The translations under genes and the position numbers were made by a program. From positions 1 through 64,000 of the forward strand of contig JAUQWM010000045.1 in NCBI GenBank assembly GCA_030835125.1: a DNA stretch of 64,000 bases, read 5' to 3'. Each line of letters begins with the position of its first letter. Within the stretch, counting starts at the first letter, position 1. This DNA comes from Gemmatimonadaceae bacterium. GTDB taxonomy: Bacteria; Gemmatimonadota; Gemmatimonadetes; Gemmatimonadales; Gemmatimonadaceae. Below the pieces are notes generated by a model that saw only the letters and a list, made by a program, of their open reading frames with translations, ran no database searches and was not told the DNA's origin. Positions 50,862 through 58,207 of this stretch are shown here, in pieces.

Positions 50862-51902
50862 ATGCCGGCGTCCCCCCGCACTGATCGCCGAACCCTCACC
50901 GCGGCGCTGCTGATCCTGTCGTGCATACCGTCGGCGGCGATCGCACAGGCTCCGGTTACCCACCGGCTGCCCGCGACGCCGGCGACGGTCGCGTACGGCT
51001 ACTACTGGTGGGAGGCGAAGCCGGCGCTGCGCATCTCGTCAGGCGACGTCATCGACGTGGAGACGCTGCTCACGAACACGCCCACCCGGCTGGAGGCGGC
51101 GGGCGTGCCGGCGGCGGAAATCCAGCAGTCGTTGCGCGACATCGTGGCGCAGGTGACGGATCGCGGCCCCGGCGGGCACATCCTGACCGGACCGGTCTAT
51201 GTGGAGTGGGCCGACTCGGGCGACGTCCTCGAGGTGAAGGTGCTGTCGATCGACCTTCCGATCGCGTACGGCTACAACGGGTGCAGCGGGTTCGCGCGCG
51301 ACCTGTGTGATCGCAGCCAGTCCACGACGCGCATCATCCGGCTCGATCGCGAACGCATGGTCGGCCACTTCGGGGAAGGCATCGAGGTACCGCTGAAGCC
51401 GTTCTTCGGCAGCATGGGCGTGGCGCCGCCTCCCGCCCGTGGCCGCGTGAGCAGCAACCCGCCCGACATCCATGCCGGGAACCTCGACAACAAGGAACTG
51501 GTCGCCGGGACCACCCTGTACATCCCTGTCCACGTGAAGGGCGCCCTGTTCGAGGTGGGCGACGGGCACGCTGCCCAGGGCGATGGTGAAGTGGACCAGA
51601 CGGCGATCGAGACGAGCCTGCGTGGACGGCTGCAGCTCACCGTGCGAAAGGGCATGACGCTGGACTGGCCGCGCGGCGAGACCCCGACCCACTGGATCAC
51701 CATGGGCATGGACACGTCGCTGACCCGGTCCACGCGCATCGCGATCGACGAAATGGTGAAGCTGCTGGTGGAGAAGCGTGGCCTGACGCGGATGGCGGCC
51801 TACCAGCTGGCGAGCATCGCCGCCGACCTGCGGATCACCCAGCTGGTCGACGGCAATGTCGGCGTGCACATGATGGTGCCGAAGTCGCTGATCGCCCGCT
51901 GA
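50862..51902 (+). CDS. exported acetamidase/formamidase family protein
   Basis: A 346-residue member of the FmdA/AmdA family: GPVYVEWADSGDVLEVKVL, FFGSMGVAPP, NPPDIHAGNLDNKELVAGTTLYIPV and GDGHAAQGDGEV are characteristic. These enzymes hydrolyse formamide or acetamide. A signal peptide (LTAALLILSCIPSAAIAQ) makes this copy periplasmic. ATG at 50862 begins it; ATG at 50826 would add 12 residues. The true substrate is open. Confidence 0.87.
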   Translation: MPASPRTDRRTLTAALLILSCIPSAAIAQAPVTHRLPATPATVAYGYYWWEAKPALRISSGDVIDVETLLTNTPTRLEAAGVPAAEIQQSLRDIVAQVTDRGPGGHILTGPVYVEWADSGDVLEVKVLSIDLPIAYGYNGCSGFARDLCDRSQSTTRIIRLDRERMVGHFGEGIEVPLKPFFGSMGVAPPPARGRVSSNPPDIHAGNLDNKELVAGTTLYIPVHVKGALFEVGDGHAAQGDGEVDQTAIETSLRGRLQLTVRKGMTLDWPRGETPTHWITMGMDTSLTRSTRIAIDEMVKLLVEKRGLTRMAAYQLASIAADLRITQLVDGNVGVHMMVPKSLIAR

Positions 51903-51916
51903 CGGGGCCTCCGGGC

Positions 51917-52444
51917 CTACCGCTTCTTCAGCAGGGTCTCCGCGGCGAGCTGGTGCGCCGCGAAAGCCGGCGCGACCTTCTCGACGAACGCCTTCAGCTC
52001 GGCGTTCCGGATGGCAGGCAACAGCGTGGTGGTGACGGCGTCGATGACCGCCTTGTGGTACGCGACCTCGTGCTCCAGGAACGCCCGGTCGAACGCGGCC
52101 CCGCTCAGGCCCTGCAACTTCTTGATGGCGGCCTCGTGCGCGACCTTGAGCGGGAAGTCGGCGGCTACGGGCGTCGGCGTCACCTTCAGCGTCGCGGCCA
52201 ACTCGCGACCCTGGTCCTGCACTGCCTTGTGGTCCCGCGCCAGCATGGCGCCGAAATCCCTGACGTCCTGGCGTCCGGCCTTCGAGGCGGCCAGTGATCC
52301 CGTGGCGATGTCCCACGTGTTGGCGATGTCGAAGATGCCGACGATGGCGGCGTCGTCGAGGGCAGGCGCAGGGGCCTTTCCCTGGGCCAGCAGGACGGCC
52401 GGAGCCAGCCAGGCGGCAGTGAGGATCATGCGGAGCGTGCGCAT
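51917..52444 (-). CDS. DUF4142 exported protein
   Basis: A 175-residue protein with signal peptide (LRMILTAAWLAPAVLLAQ) and a DUF4142 four-helix, ferritin-like domain: DIANTWDIATGSLAASK, DVRDFGAMLARDHKAVQ, FDRAFLEHEVAYHKAVIDAV and LKAFVEKVAPAFAAHQLAAETLL. Function unknown. Its -35 box lies in a palindrome shared with the divergent regulator gene, so it is probably repressed by it. Confidence 0.85.
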   Translation of the reverse strand: MRTLRMILTAAWLAPAVLLAQGKAPAPALDDAAIVGIFDIANTWDIATGSLAASKAGRQDVRDFGAMLARDHKAVQDQGRELAATLKVTPTPVAADFPLKVAHEAAIKKLQGLSGAAFDRAFLEHEVAYHKAVIDAVTTTLLPAIRNAELKAFVEKVAPAFAAHQLAAETLLKKR

Positions 52445-52488
52445 TCTGGAATCCCTCGGAGTGAAAATGGGTTTGAGAAGGAAGCCGG

Positions 52489-52550
52489 AGCATGGCGGCA
52501 GTTCACCAATAAGTCAAGTAATTACTTGACATATCTAGCTCGACTATATT
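52489..52550. promoter_or_regulatory. divergent promoters over an 18-bp perfect palindrome
   Basis: GTCAAGTAATTACTTGAC (52513-52530) is a perfect palindrome. Minus strand: TTGACT (52517-52512), 17 bp, CATGCT (52494-52489) for the DUF4142 gene. Plus strand: TTACTT (52522-52527), 17 bp, TATATT (52545-52550) for the regulator. Both -35 boxes lie in the palindrome, as expected of a shared repressor operator. The regulator ATG is 5 bp beyond its -10. Confidence 0.7.
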
Positions 52551-52555
52551 GTGGC

Positions 52556-53176
52556 ATGGCTCGATCCAGCACTTCCCATCCGGCCCGGGCAGCCGTGCTG
52601 GACCTCATCCGGCGCGGCGCGCGCACGGTGAATGCGATGGCCGCCGAACTCCGGATCTCCGACAACGCCGTCCGCGCGCACCTGTCCGCGCTGGAGCGCG
52701 ATGGGCTGATCGAGCGGAAGGGCCTGGTCAGGTCCGGAACGGCTGGCCAACCCGCCGCCGAGTACGACCTGACCGCGGCCGGCGAGGTGGCGCAGTCGAA
52801 GGCGTATCCGACTGCGCTGGCGGCCGTGGTGGCGGCCGCCAGCCACCGATTCGACGCACGAGCGAGACGGGCCCTGTTCCTCGATGCCGGAAGGCGGCTG
52901 GCAGCCACCATGCCGTCCCGGGAAGCGGGAACTGTGGCGGAGCGGGCGAAGGCGTGCGCGACGCTGATCGAATCCCTCGGCGGCCACGCGACGGTCACCG
53001 CCGCTCGCGGATCCGCAACGATTCAGGGCGCTGGGTGTCCGTTGGCGGCCGGTGTGCGCGCGGACCCCGCGACCTGTTTCCTGATCGAGGGACTACTCGA
53101 AGCCCATACGGGAAGCGAGGCAGAGCAGCAGTGCAGTCACGGGGAACATCCCGCCTGCCGGTTCCGGTTGACGTAG
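52556..53176 (+). CDS. COG2345-type winged-helix regulator with C-terminal cysteines
   Basis: A 206-residue protein. Residues 5-75 form an ArsR/MarR-like winged helix (VLDLIRRGARTVNAMAAEL, SDNAVRAHLSALERDGLIER). The C-terminal domain has cysteines near 143, 162, 174, 194 and 200 (GCPLAAG, CFLIEG, CSHGEHPACRF), as in SufR-related sensors that hold an Fe-S cluster or metal. It probably represses itself and the divergent DUF4142 gene in response to iron, redox or metal state (inference). The ATG at 52556 follows the -10 by five bases. Confidence 0.75.
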   Translation: MARSSTSHPARAAVLDLIRRGARTVNAMAAELRISDNAVRAHLSALERDGLIERKGLVRSGTAGQPAAEYDLTAAGEVAQSKAYPTALAAVVAAASHRFDARARRALFLDAGRRLAATMPSREAGTVAERAKACATLIESLGGHATVTAARGSATIQGAGCPLAAGVRADPATCFLIEGLLEAHTGSEAEQQCSHGEHPACRFRLT

Positions 53177-53388
53177 CGTACGGGAACGCGTCGGTCGAAC
53201 CCGACGTATGACACCGGCACGCGCACGCGCGAGGACCGGCACACCATGCTGCTCACACCTTCCGGTCTGGTGAAGTCAGGCGTATTTCCCATCACGGTGA
53301 GCGTGGAGTCGTGCGGAATCGACCGCCATCCAGATCGTGCCGTTGGGGTCCGCTGGATGAGGTCGATGTTCCGCGCGGAGGAGATACA
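53177..53388. other. 212-bp intergenic region
   Basis: No gene seen. A GAGGAG ribosome site for the next gene lies at its right end. No clear hairpin ends the regulator transcript. Confidence 0.4.
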
Positions 53389-53859
53389 ATGAACCGGTCT
53401 GCCCTGGTGGGTGCTCTCGCCCTGGTGTCCGCCTGTGCTTCAGGGGGCGCCCCGGCGTCACGCGGCCCCTCGACACCCATCGAGGGCACCTACGAGTACG
53501 TGGCCAACATCCCCGGCGGTCAGCAGGTCCGCGGCGTCATGCGGTTCCTGGGTGACACGGTCCTTGTCGAACCCGTCACCGAGTACTGTCGGCCCGCGCT
53601 GGGCGCCCCATCCCTGCAGGTGATCCGTTACACCTGCAACGGCTCGGGGACGTTCGAGCAGTTGCAGCTCTCGATCGACCGGCGCAACCCGGTGCAGCTC
53701 TCACGGTGGTCGGCGACCTTCCGGGTGCAGAAGCGCCGGGAGGTCTGCGTCCGGTACGAGGTGCGAGCCGGGCGGCAGGTCTGCGTGGAGACGACGACCG
53801 AGACGTACGAGACGTCCGAGTCGCGAGGGGGCACGCTGCAACTCACGCGGACGCCGTAG
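53389..53859 (+). CDS. small lipoprotein of unknown function
   Basis: A 156-residue protein with lipobox VSAC (Cys16) and a Gly/Ser/Pro linker. The mature part is beta-rich (GTYEYVANIPGGQQVRGVM) with four cysteines that could pair, and ends in repeated VCVRYEVRAGRQVCVETTTETYE. No known family. The ATG has GAGGAG 5 bp before it. It may be an outer-membrane-bound scaffold; nothing more can be said. Confidence 0.65.
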   Translation: MNRSALVGALALVSACASGGAPASRGPSTPIEGTYEYVANIPGGQQVRGVMRFLGDTVLVEPVTEYCRPALGAPSLQVIRYTCNGSGTFEQLQLSIDRRNPVQLSRWSATFRVQKRREVCVRYEVRAGRQVCVETTTETYETSESRGGTLQLTRTP

Positions 53860-53945
53860 CCCCCCAGTCCCGCGAGCGTCTTCACGACACGGCTGCCGGT
53901 CGCCATACTCCCGCGGAACGCGCCCTCATCCATTTCGGGGAGTCC

Positions 53946-55187
53946 ATGCCAAACCAGCGCCTCGGCGTCGCTTTCGTCGGTAGCGGCTTCAACACGCGGT
54001 TCCACCTCCAGGCCTGGCGCGGCGTGCGCGACGCGGACGTCGTGGGTATCTGGAGCCCGAATTCCGCCAACGCCGCGTCGGCGGCGGCGCTGGCGCGCAA
54101 GCTGGACGTTGGCCCGGCGCGGCCCTACCGCAGCATCGCCGACCTGGTGATGGACAAGCGGGTGGATGCCATCTGGCTCTGCGGCCCCAACCATGCGCGC
54201 ATCGAGAACGTCGAGGAGATCGTCGACACGGTGCACCGGGGCCGCGGTGACCTGAAGGGCATCGCCTGCGAGAAGCCGCTGGCGCGCAATGTGGCCGAGG
54301 CGGAACGGGTCGAGGTGATGGCCGAGAGCATCGGGGTCCTGACCGGCTACCTCGAGAACCAGCTCTTCGCCCCGCACATCGAGGCGGGCAAGGCACTGCT
54401 GTGGGCCCGCGGAGCTGCCACCACGGGGCGGCCGTACCTGGCGCGCGCCGCGGAGGAGCACTCGGGTCCGCACATGCCGTGGTTCTGGCAGGGATCGCTC
54501 CAGGGGGGCGGGGTGCTGAACGACATGATGTGCCACTCGGCCCTCGTCGTCAGGCACCTGCTGACGAAGCCGGGCGAGCCGCTGAGCACCGTGAAGCCGG
54601 TGCGGGTCACCGGGCACATCGCGTCACTCAAGTGGACGCGGCCACGCTACGTGCGACAGTTGAAGCAGCAGATGAGCCACGCGGTGGACTACGAGAACGC
54701 GCCGGCGGAAGACTTCGCGAGCATGACGATCGAGTTCAAGACGAACGACGGGCACAAGGTGATCGGTGAGGCGACGACGTCCTGGAGCTTCGTCGGCGCG
54801 GGCCTCCGGCTCTCGGCGGAACTGCTCGGTCCCGAGTACTCGCTCAAGTGGAACTCGCTCGACAGCGGGTTGCAGCTCTTCTTCAGCCGGGCGGTGCGCG
54901 GCAAGGCGGGGGAGGACCTGGTGGAGAAACAGAACGCCGAGGTCGGCGTGATGCCGGTCGTCCCCGAGGAATGGCTGGCGTACGGGTACACGAACGAGGA
55001 TCGGCACTACGTGCGCGCCTTCCTGGGGAAGGAGAAGCCACGGCTGACGTTTGCGGATGGCGTCGACGTGGTGCGGATGCTGATGACCGCGTACAAGAGC
55101 GCGGAGCAGGGCAAGACGTTGCGCTACCAGCCCTCGACCCTGACCCGGTTCGTGCCGAAGGTGGCAAAGGGGACGTGGAGGCCCTGA
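53946..55187 (+). CDS. Gfo/Idh/MocA-family oxidoreductase
   Basis: A 413-residue NAD(P)-dependent sugar-type dehydrogenase: VAFVGSGFNTRFHLQAWRGV (Rossmann), ADVVGIWSPN, CEKPLARNVAEAE (the family EKP motif), and GGGVLNDMMCHSALVVRHLL with the usual Gly-x-x-x-Asp-x-x-x-His catalytic pattern. The substrate, likely a sugar or inositol derivative, is unknown. No signal peptide. A TPR protein and an MFS transporter follow, but spacing does not prove an operon. Confidence 0.88.
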   Translation: MPNQRLGVAFVGSGFNTRFHLQAWRGVRDADVVGIWSPNSANAASAAALARKLDVGPARPYRSIADLVMDKRVDAIWLCGPNHARIENVEEIVDTVHRGRGDLKGIACEKPLARNVAEAERVEVMAESIGVLTGYLENQLFAPHIEAGKALLWARGAATTGRPYLARAAEEHSGPHMPWFWQGSLQGGGVLNDMMCHSALVVRHLLTKPGEPLSTVKPVRVTGHIASLKWTRPRYVRQLKQQMSHAVDYENAPAEDFASMTIEFKTNDGHKVIGEATTSWSFVGAGLRLSAELLGPEYSLKWNSLDSGLQLFFSRAVRGKAGEDLVEKQNAEVGVMPVVPEEWLAYGYTNEDRHYVRAFLGKEKPRLTFADGVDVVRMLMTAYKSAEQGKTLRYQPSTLTRFVPKVAKGTWRP

Positions 55188-55248
55188 GCTGGCCGAAGGT
55201 CGATGGACGATTCGAGATGGCCTACCGTGATGAAACCCGGGACATGAC

Positions 55249-56784
55249 ATGCAACTCAGGCCGTGGGGTGTGCTCGCCGGGCTCGTGATGGTCGCGTCGC
55301 CGCTGTCGGCACAGCGATTGGGGACGATCACCTTCCCGACCTCCGGCCCGGCCGCGGCCCAGGACGCGTTCGTGCGGGGGGTGCTGTTCCTGCACAGCTT
55401 CGAGTACGAATCCGCGGCGACGGCCTTCCGCGAGGCACAGCGCCTGGCGCCCCGTTTCGCGATGGCGTACTGGGGCGAGGCCATGACGTATACGCACCCG
55501 GTCTGGAACGAACAGGACCTGGGGAAGGCCCGCGATGCGTTAGGCAGGCTGGCGCCGACGCGGACGGCGCGCCTGGCGGCGGCCGGCACACCGCGTGAGC
55601 GCCTGTACCTCGACGCCGTCGAGGTGCTGTACGGGGAGGGCAGCAAGCCGCGGCGGGACACGCTGTACGCGGCGGCGGTGGAGCGACTGGTGGAGGCCTT
55701 CCCGGACGACGACGAGGCGCAGGCGTTCCACGCGCTGGCGCTTCTCGGGCTGAACCAGGGAGTCCGGGACGTCCCCACGTACATGCGGGCCGGCGCGATC
55801 GCGCAGGACCTGTTGCGCCGCAACCCGGACCATCCCGGGGCGGCGCACTACACGATCCACGCCTTCGACGACCCGATCCACGCTCCCCTGGGCCTGCGCG
55901 CGGCGCGGCTCTACGCGCGGATCGCGCCGTCGGCGCCGCACGCGCAGCACATGACGACCCACATCTTCGTGGCGATGGGGATGTGGGACGAGGTCGTGTC
56001 GCAGAACATCGCCGCCGCGGGGCACGACCACGACCAGTGGCAGGCGGGTCACTACACCGCGTGGCTCGGCTACGGGTACGCGCAGCAGGGTCGCATGGAC
56101 GAGGCCCGCAAGCACCTCGAGGTGGTGCGGGCAAACTATCACCGCACGGCGAGGCGCGGCGAAGACCCGTCGCTGATGAGCATGCGGGCGCAGTACCTCA
56201 TCAACAGCGAGCGCTGGACCGACCCGGTGGCCGCGTGGGAGCTGGACGCGCCGGGTGCGGGCATCGTCGCGCAGGCGATGGACGCCTTCGCCACGGCTTA
56301 TGCGGCGCTGCGCAGCGGGAATCGCCGCCGCGCCGAGCAGTCCCTGGCGGAACTCCGGGCACGGGCCGGCAGGGCAGCGCCCGATGACTTCTACTCGAGC
56401 AACCAATCGGTGCCCGGAATCCTGGAGCGCGAGCTGCGAGCGCTGCTGTTGATCGAGGACGGGAAGGGTGCCGAGGGAATCGCGTTACTGCGCGAGGCGG
56501 CGAAGCTGGAGGACGCGATCCCGCTCGAGTTCGGCCCGCCCGACGTGGTGAAGCCGACCCACGAGCTGCTCGGCGAGGTCCTGCTCGGCTCGGGCCAGGC
56601 GGTCGAGGCCCAGCGGGAGTTCACCCGCGCGCTGGAACTGGCGCCTGGCCGGGCGCGGTCGCTGCTGGGGTTGCGGCGGGCCGCGCTCGCGGCTGGAGAT
56701 ACGGCGGCGGCAGCGAGGGCGCTGGCCGCCATCGAGCGGGCGTGGCACTCGGCGGATCCGGCGTTGAAAGGGGAGGTGAGGTGA
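55249..56784 (+). CDS. exported TPR-repeat protein
   Basis: A 511-residue protein with signal peptide (WGVLAGLVMVASPLSAQ) and TPR-like helix pairs: FLHSFEYESAATAFREAQRLAP near the start, WLGYGYAQQGRMDEARKHLE in the middle, and AQREFTRALELAPGRARSLLG at the end. The central AHYTIHAFDDPIHAPLG and MTTHIFVAMGMWDEVV are a conserved block of an uncharacterised bacterial TPR family. Possibly a scaffold for a periplasmic complex. A heptamer array follows the stop. Confidence 0.8.
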   Translation: MQLRPWGVLAGLVMVASPLSAQRLGTITFPTSGPAAAQDAFVRGVLFLHSFEYESAATAFREAQRLAPRFAMAYWGEAMTYTHPVWNEQDLGKARDALGRLAPTRTARLAAAGTPRERLYLDAVEVLYGEGSKPRRDTLYAAAVERLVEAFPDDDEAQAFHALALLGLNQGVRDVPTYMRAGAIAQDLLRRNPDHPGAAHYTIHAFDDPIHAPLGLRAARLYARIAPSAPHAQHMTTHIFVAMGMWDEVVSQNIAAAGHDHDQWQAGHYTAWLGYGYAQQGRMDEARKHLEVVRANYHRTARRGEDPSLMSMRAQYLINSERWTDPVAAWELDAPGAGIVAQAMDAFATAYAALRSGNRRRAEQSLAELRARAGRAAPDDFYSSNQSVPGILERELRALLLIEDGKGAEGIALLREAAKLEDAIPLEFGPPDVVKPTHELLGEVLLGSGQAVEAQREFTRALELAPGRARSLLGLRRAALAAGDTAAAARALAAIERAWHSADPALKGEVR

Positions 56785-56791
56785 TAACAGG

Positions 56792-56880
56792 CATCAGGCA
56801 TCAGGCATCGGGCATCAGGGCGTCCTGATCCCTGTTGCCCTGATGCCCCTGATGCCTGATGCCTGATGCCTATGCCTGTT
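56792..56880. repeat. opposed heptamer arrays forming a large hairpin between convergent genes
   Basis: Four CATCRGG units (56792-56819) face four CCTGATG units (56839-56868, with two extra bases) around a 19-bp centre; AACAGGCAT and ATGCCTGTT extend the arms. Transcribed from either side it folds into a long stem ending the convergent TPR and MFS genes. The MFS stop codon lies inside the right arm. Confidence 0.85.
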
Positions 56881-58105
56881 TTCCGCCCCCCCGCCTGGCG
56901 GGGCGGAACAGCGCCAGGAACAGCACGAGCACCACGGCCGCACCTAACGCCGGCACTCGCCACACGCTCGCCCAGTCGTGGCGCACGCACTCGGCGGCCG
57001 CGGCGGCGGCGTCGGTGCAGGCGGCATTCACGTAGCGGCCCACCACCGCGCCCGACGCCCACGCGCCGATGAAGTAGCCGACGCCATTGGTGACGAAGTT
57101 GATGAACCCCTGGGCGGCGGCCCTGATGCGCGGTCCCGCGGTCTCGTCGGTGTAGATCTGGCCGGCGACGAAGAAGAAGTCGTAGCAGACCCCGTGCAGG
57201 AGGATGCCGGCGTAGATGAGCCACATGCCGCTTCCCGCATCGCCGGCGCCGAAGGCGAGGTAGCGCAGTGCCCAGGCGGCCATCCCGACGAGCATGATGA
57301 CCTTGATGCCGAATCGCCGCAGGGCCAGCGGCAGGAGCAGCATGAACCCGATCTCGGACCACTGGCCGAAGGTCTGGATGAAGGCCGGGTCGGCGACGCG
57401 GATCTCGGTGAGGAAGGGGTTGGCGAACGCGTAGTAGAACTGCAGCGGGATGCAGAGCAGGAACGATCCCACCACAAAGGTCGCGAAGTCGGGACGCCGC
57501 ATGAGTTGCAGGGCGTCCAGGCCGAGGGCATCGCGAATGCTGAACGGGGCACCGGCGGCGCGCGGGGGTGTGTGGGGGAGGAGCAGGGCGAACAGCCCGA
57601 GCAGGACCGACGCGCCGGCCGCGACCAGCATGGGGGTCGCGAGCTGCTCGGCGTGCAGGCCCTTGCTGATGACGGTGCCGGCGACGATCCATCCAAAGGT
57701 CCCGAGCACGCGGATGAGCGGAAAATCGGCGGCCGGGTCCTTGACGTGGTGGAACGAGATGGAGTTCGTCAGGCTGAGCGTGGGCATGTAGCAGAGCGCG
57801 TAGAGGATCAGCACCGGATAGAACGTCCCGAATGCGTCCTGCCTGGAGACCAGCCACATCAACACCGCCCCCGCCAGGTGCAGGATGGCCAGCAGCTTCT
57901 CGGTAGCAAAGAACCGGTCGGCCACGATCCCGATGAAGAACGGCGACACGAGCGCGGCGATGGCGGTGGCACCGTAGGCGAGCCCGACCTGCGCATCCGT
58001 GAACCGCAGCGTCTGGCTGAGATAGGTGCCCATGGTCACGAACCAGGATCCCCAGATGAAGTACTGGAGGAACATCATGACCGAGAGGCGGGCTTTAAGA
58101 GACAT
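56870..58105 (-). CDS. MFS transporter, nucleoside:H+ symporter type
   Basis: A 411-residue protein with twelve membrane segments and the NHS-family start ([27 protein letters not shown]), [27 protein letters not shown] and [22 protein letters not shown]. NupG/XapB-like symporters import nucleosides, but relatives near Gfo/Idh/MocA genes may carry sugars. A TTA Leu codon in CGTTAGG occurs near the C-terminus. Convergent with the TPR gene. Confidence 0.87.
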   Translation of the reverse strand: MSLKARLSVMMFLQYFIWGSWFVTMGTYLSQTLRFTDAQVGLAYGATAIAALVSPFFIGIVADRFFATEKLLAILHLAGAVLMWLVSRQDAFGTFYPVLILYALCYMPTLSLTNSISFHHVKDPAADFPLIRVLGTFGWIVAGTVISKGLHAEQLATPMLVAAGASVLLGLFALLLPHTPPRAAGAPFSIRDALGLDALQLMRRPDFATFVVGSFLLCIPLQFYYAFANPFLTEIRVADPAFIQTFGQWSEIGFMLLLPLALRRFGIKVIMLVGMAAWALRYLAFGAGDAGSGMWLIYAGILLHGVCYDFFFVAGQIYTDETAGPRIRAAAQGFINFVTNGVGYFIGAWASGAVVGRYVNAACTDAAAAAAECVRHDWASVWRVPALGAAVVLVLFLALFRPARRGGGKQA

Positions 58106-58207
58106 GGCGGAGACGTGGAACGGGTGACGAGTGGCGGGCGAGCGAACCTAGAACCTGCGGCGATACTTCGGAAGATTCGCAGGTCCCTCCTTGGGAGTCG
58201 AACGACA

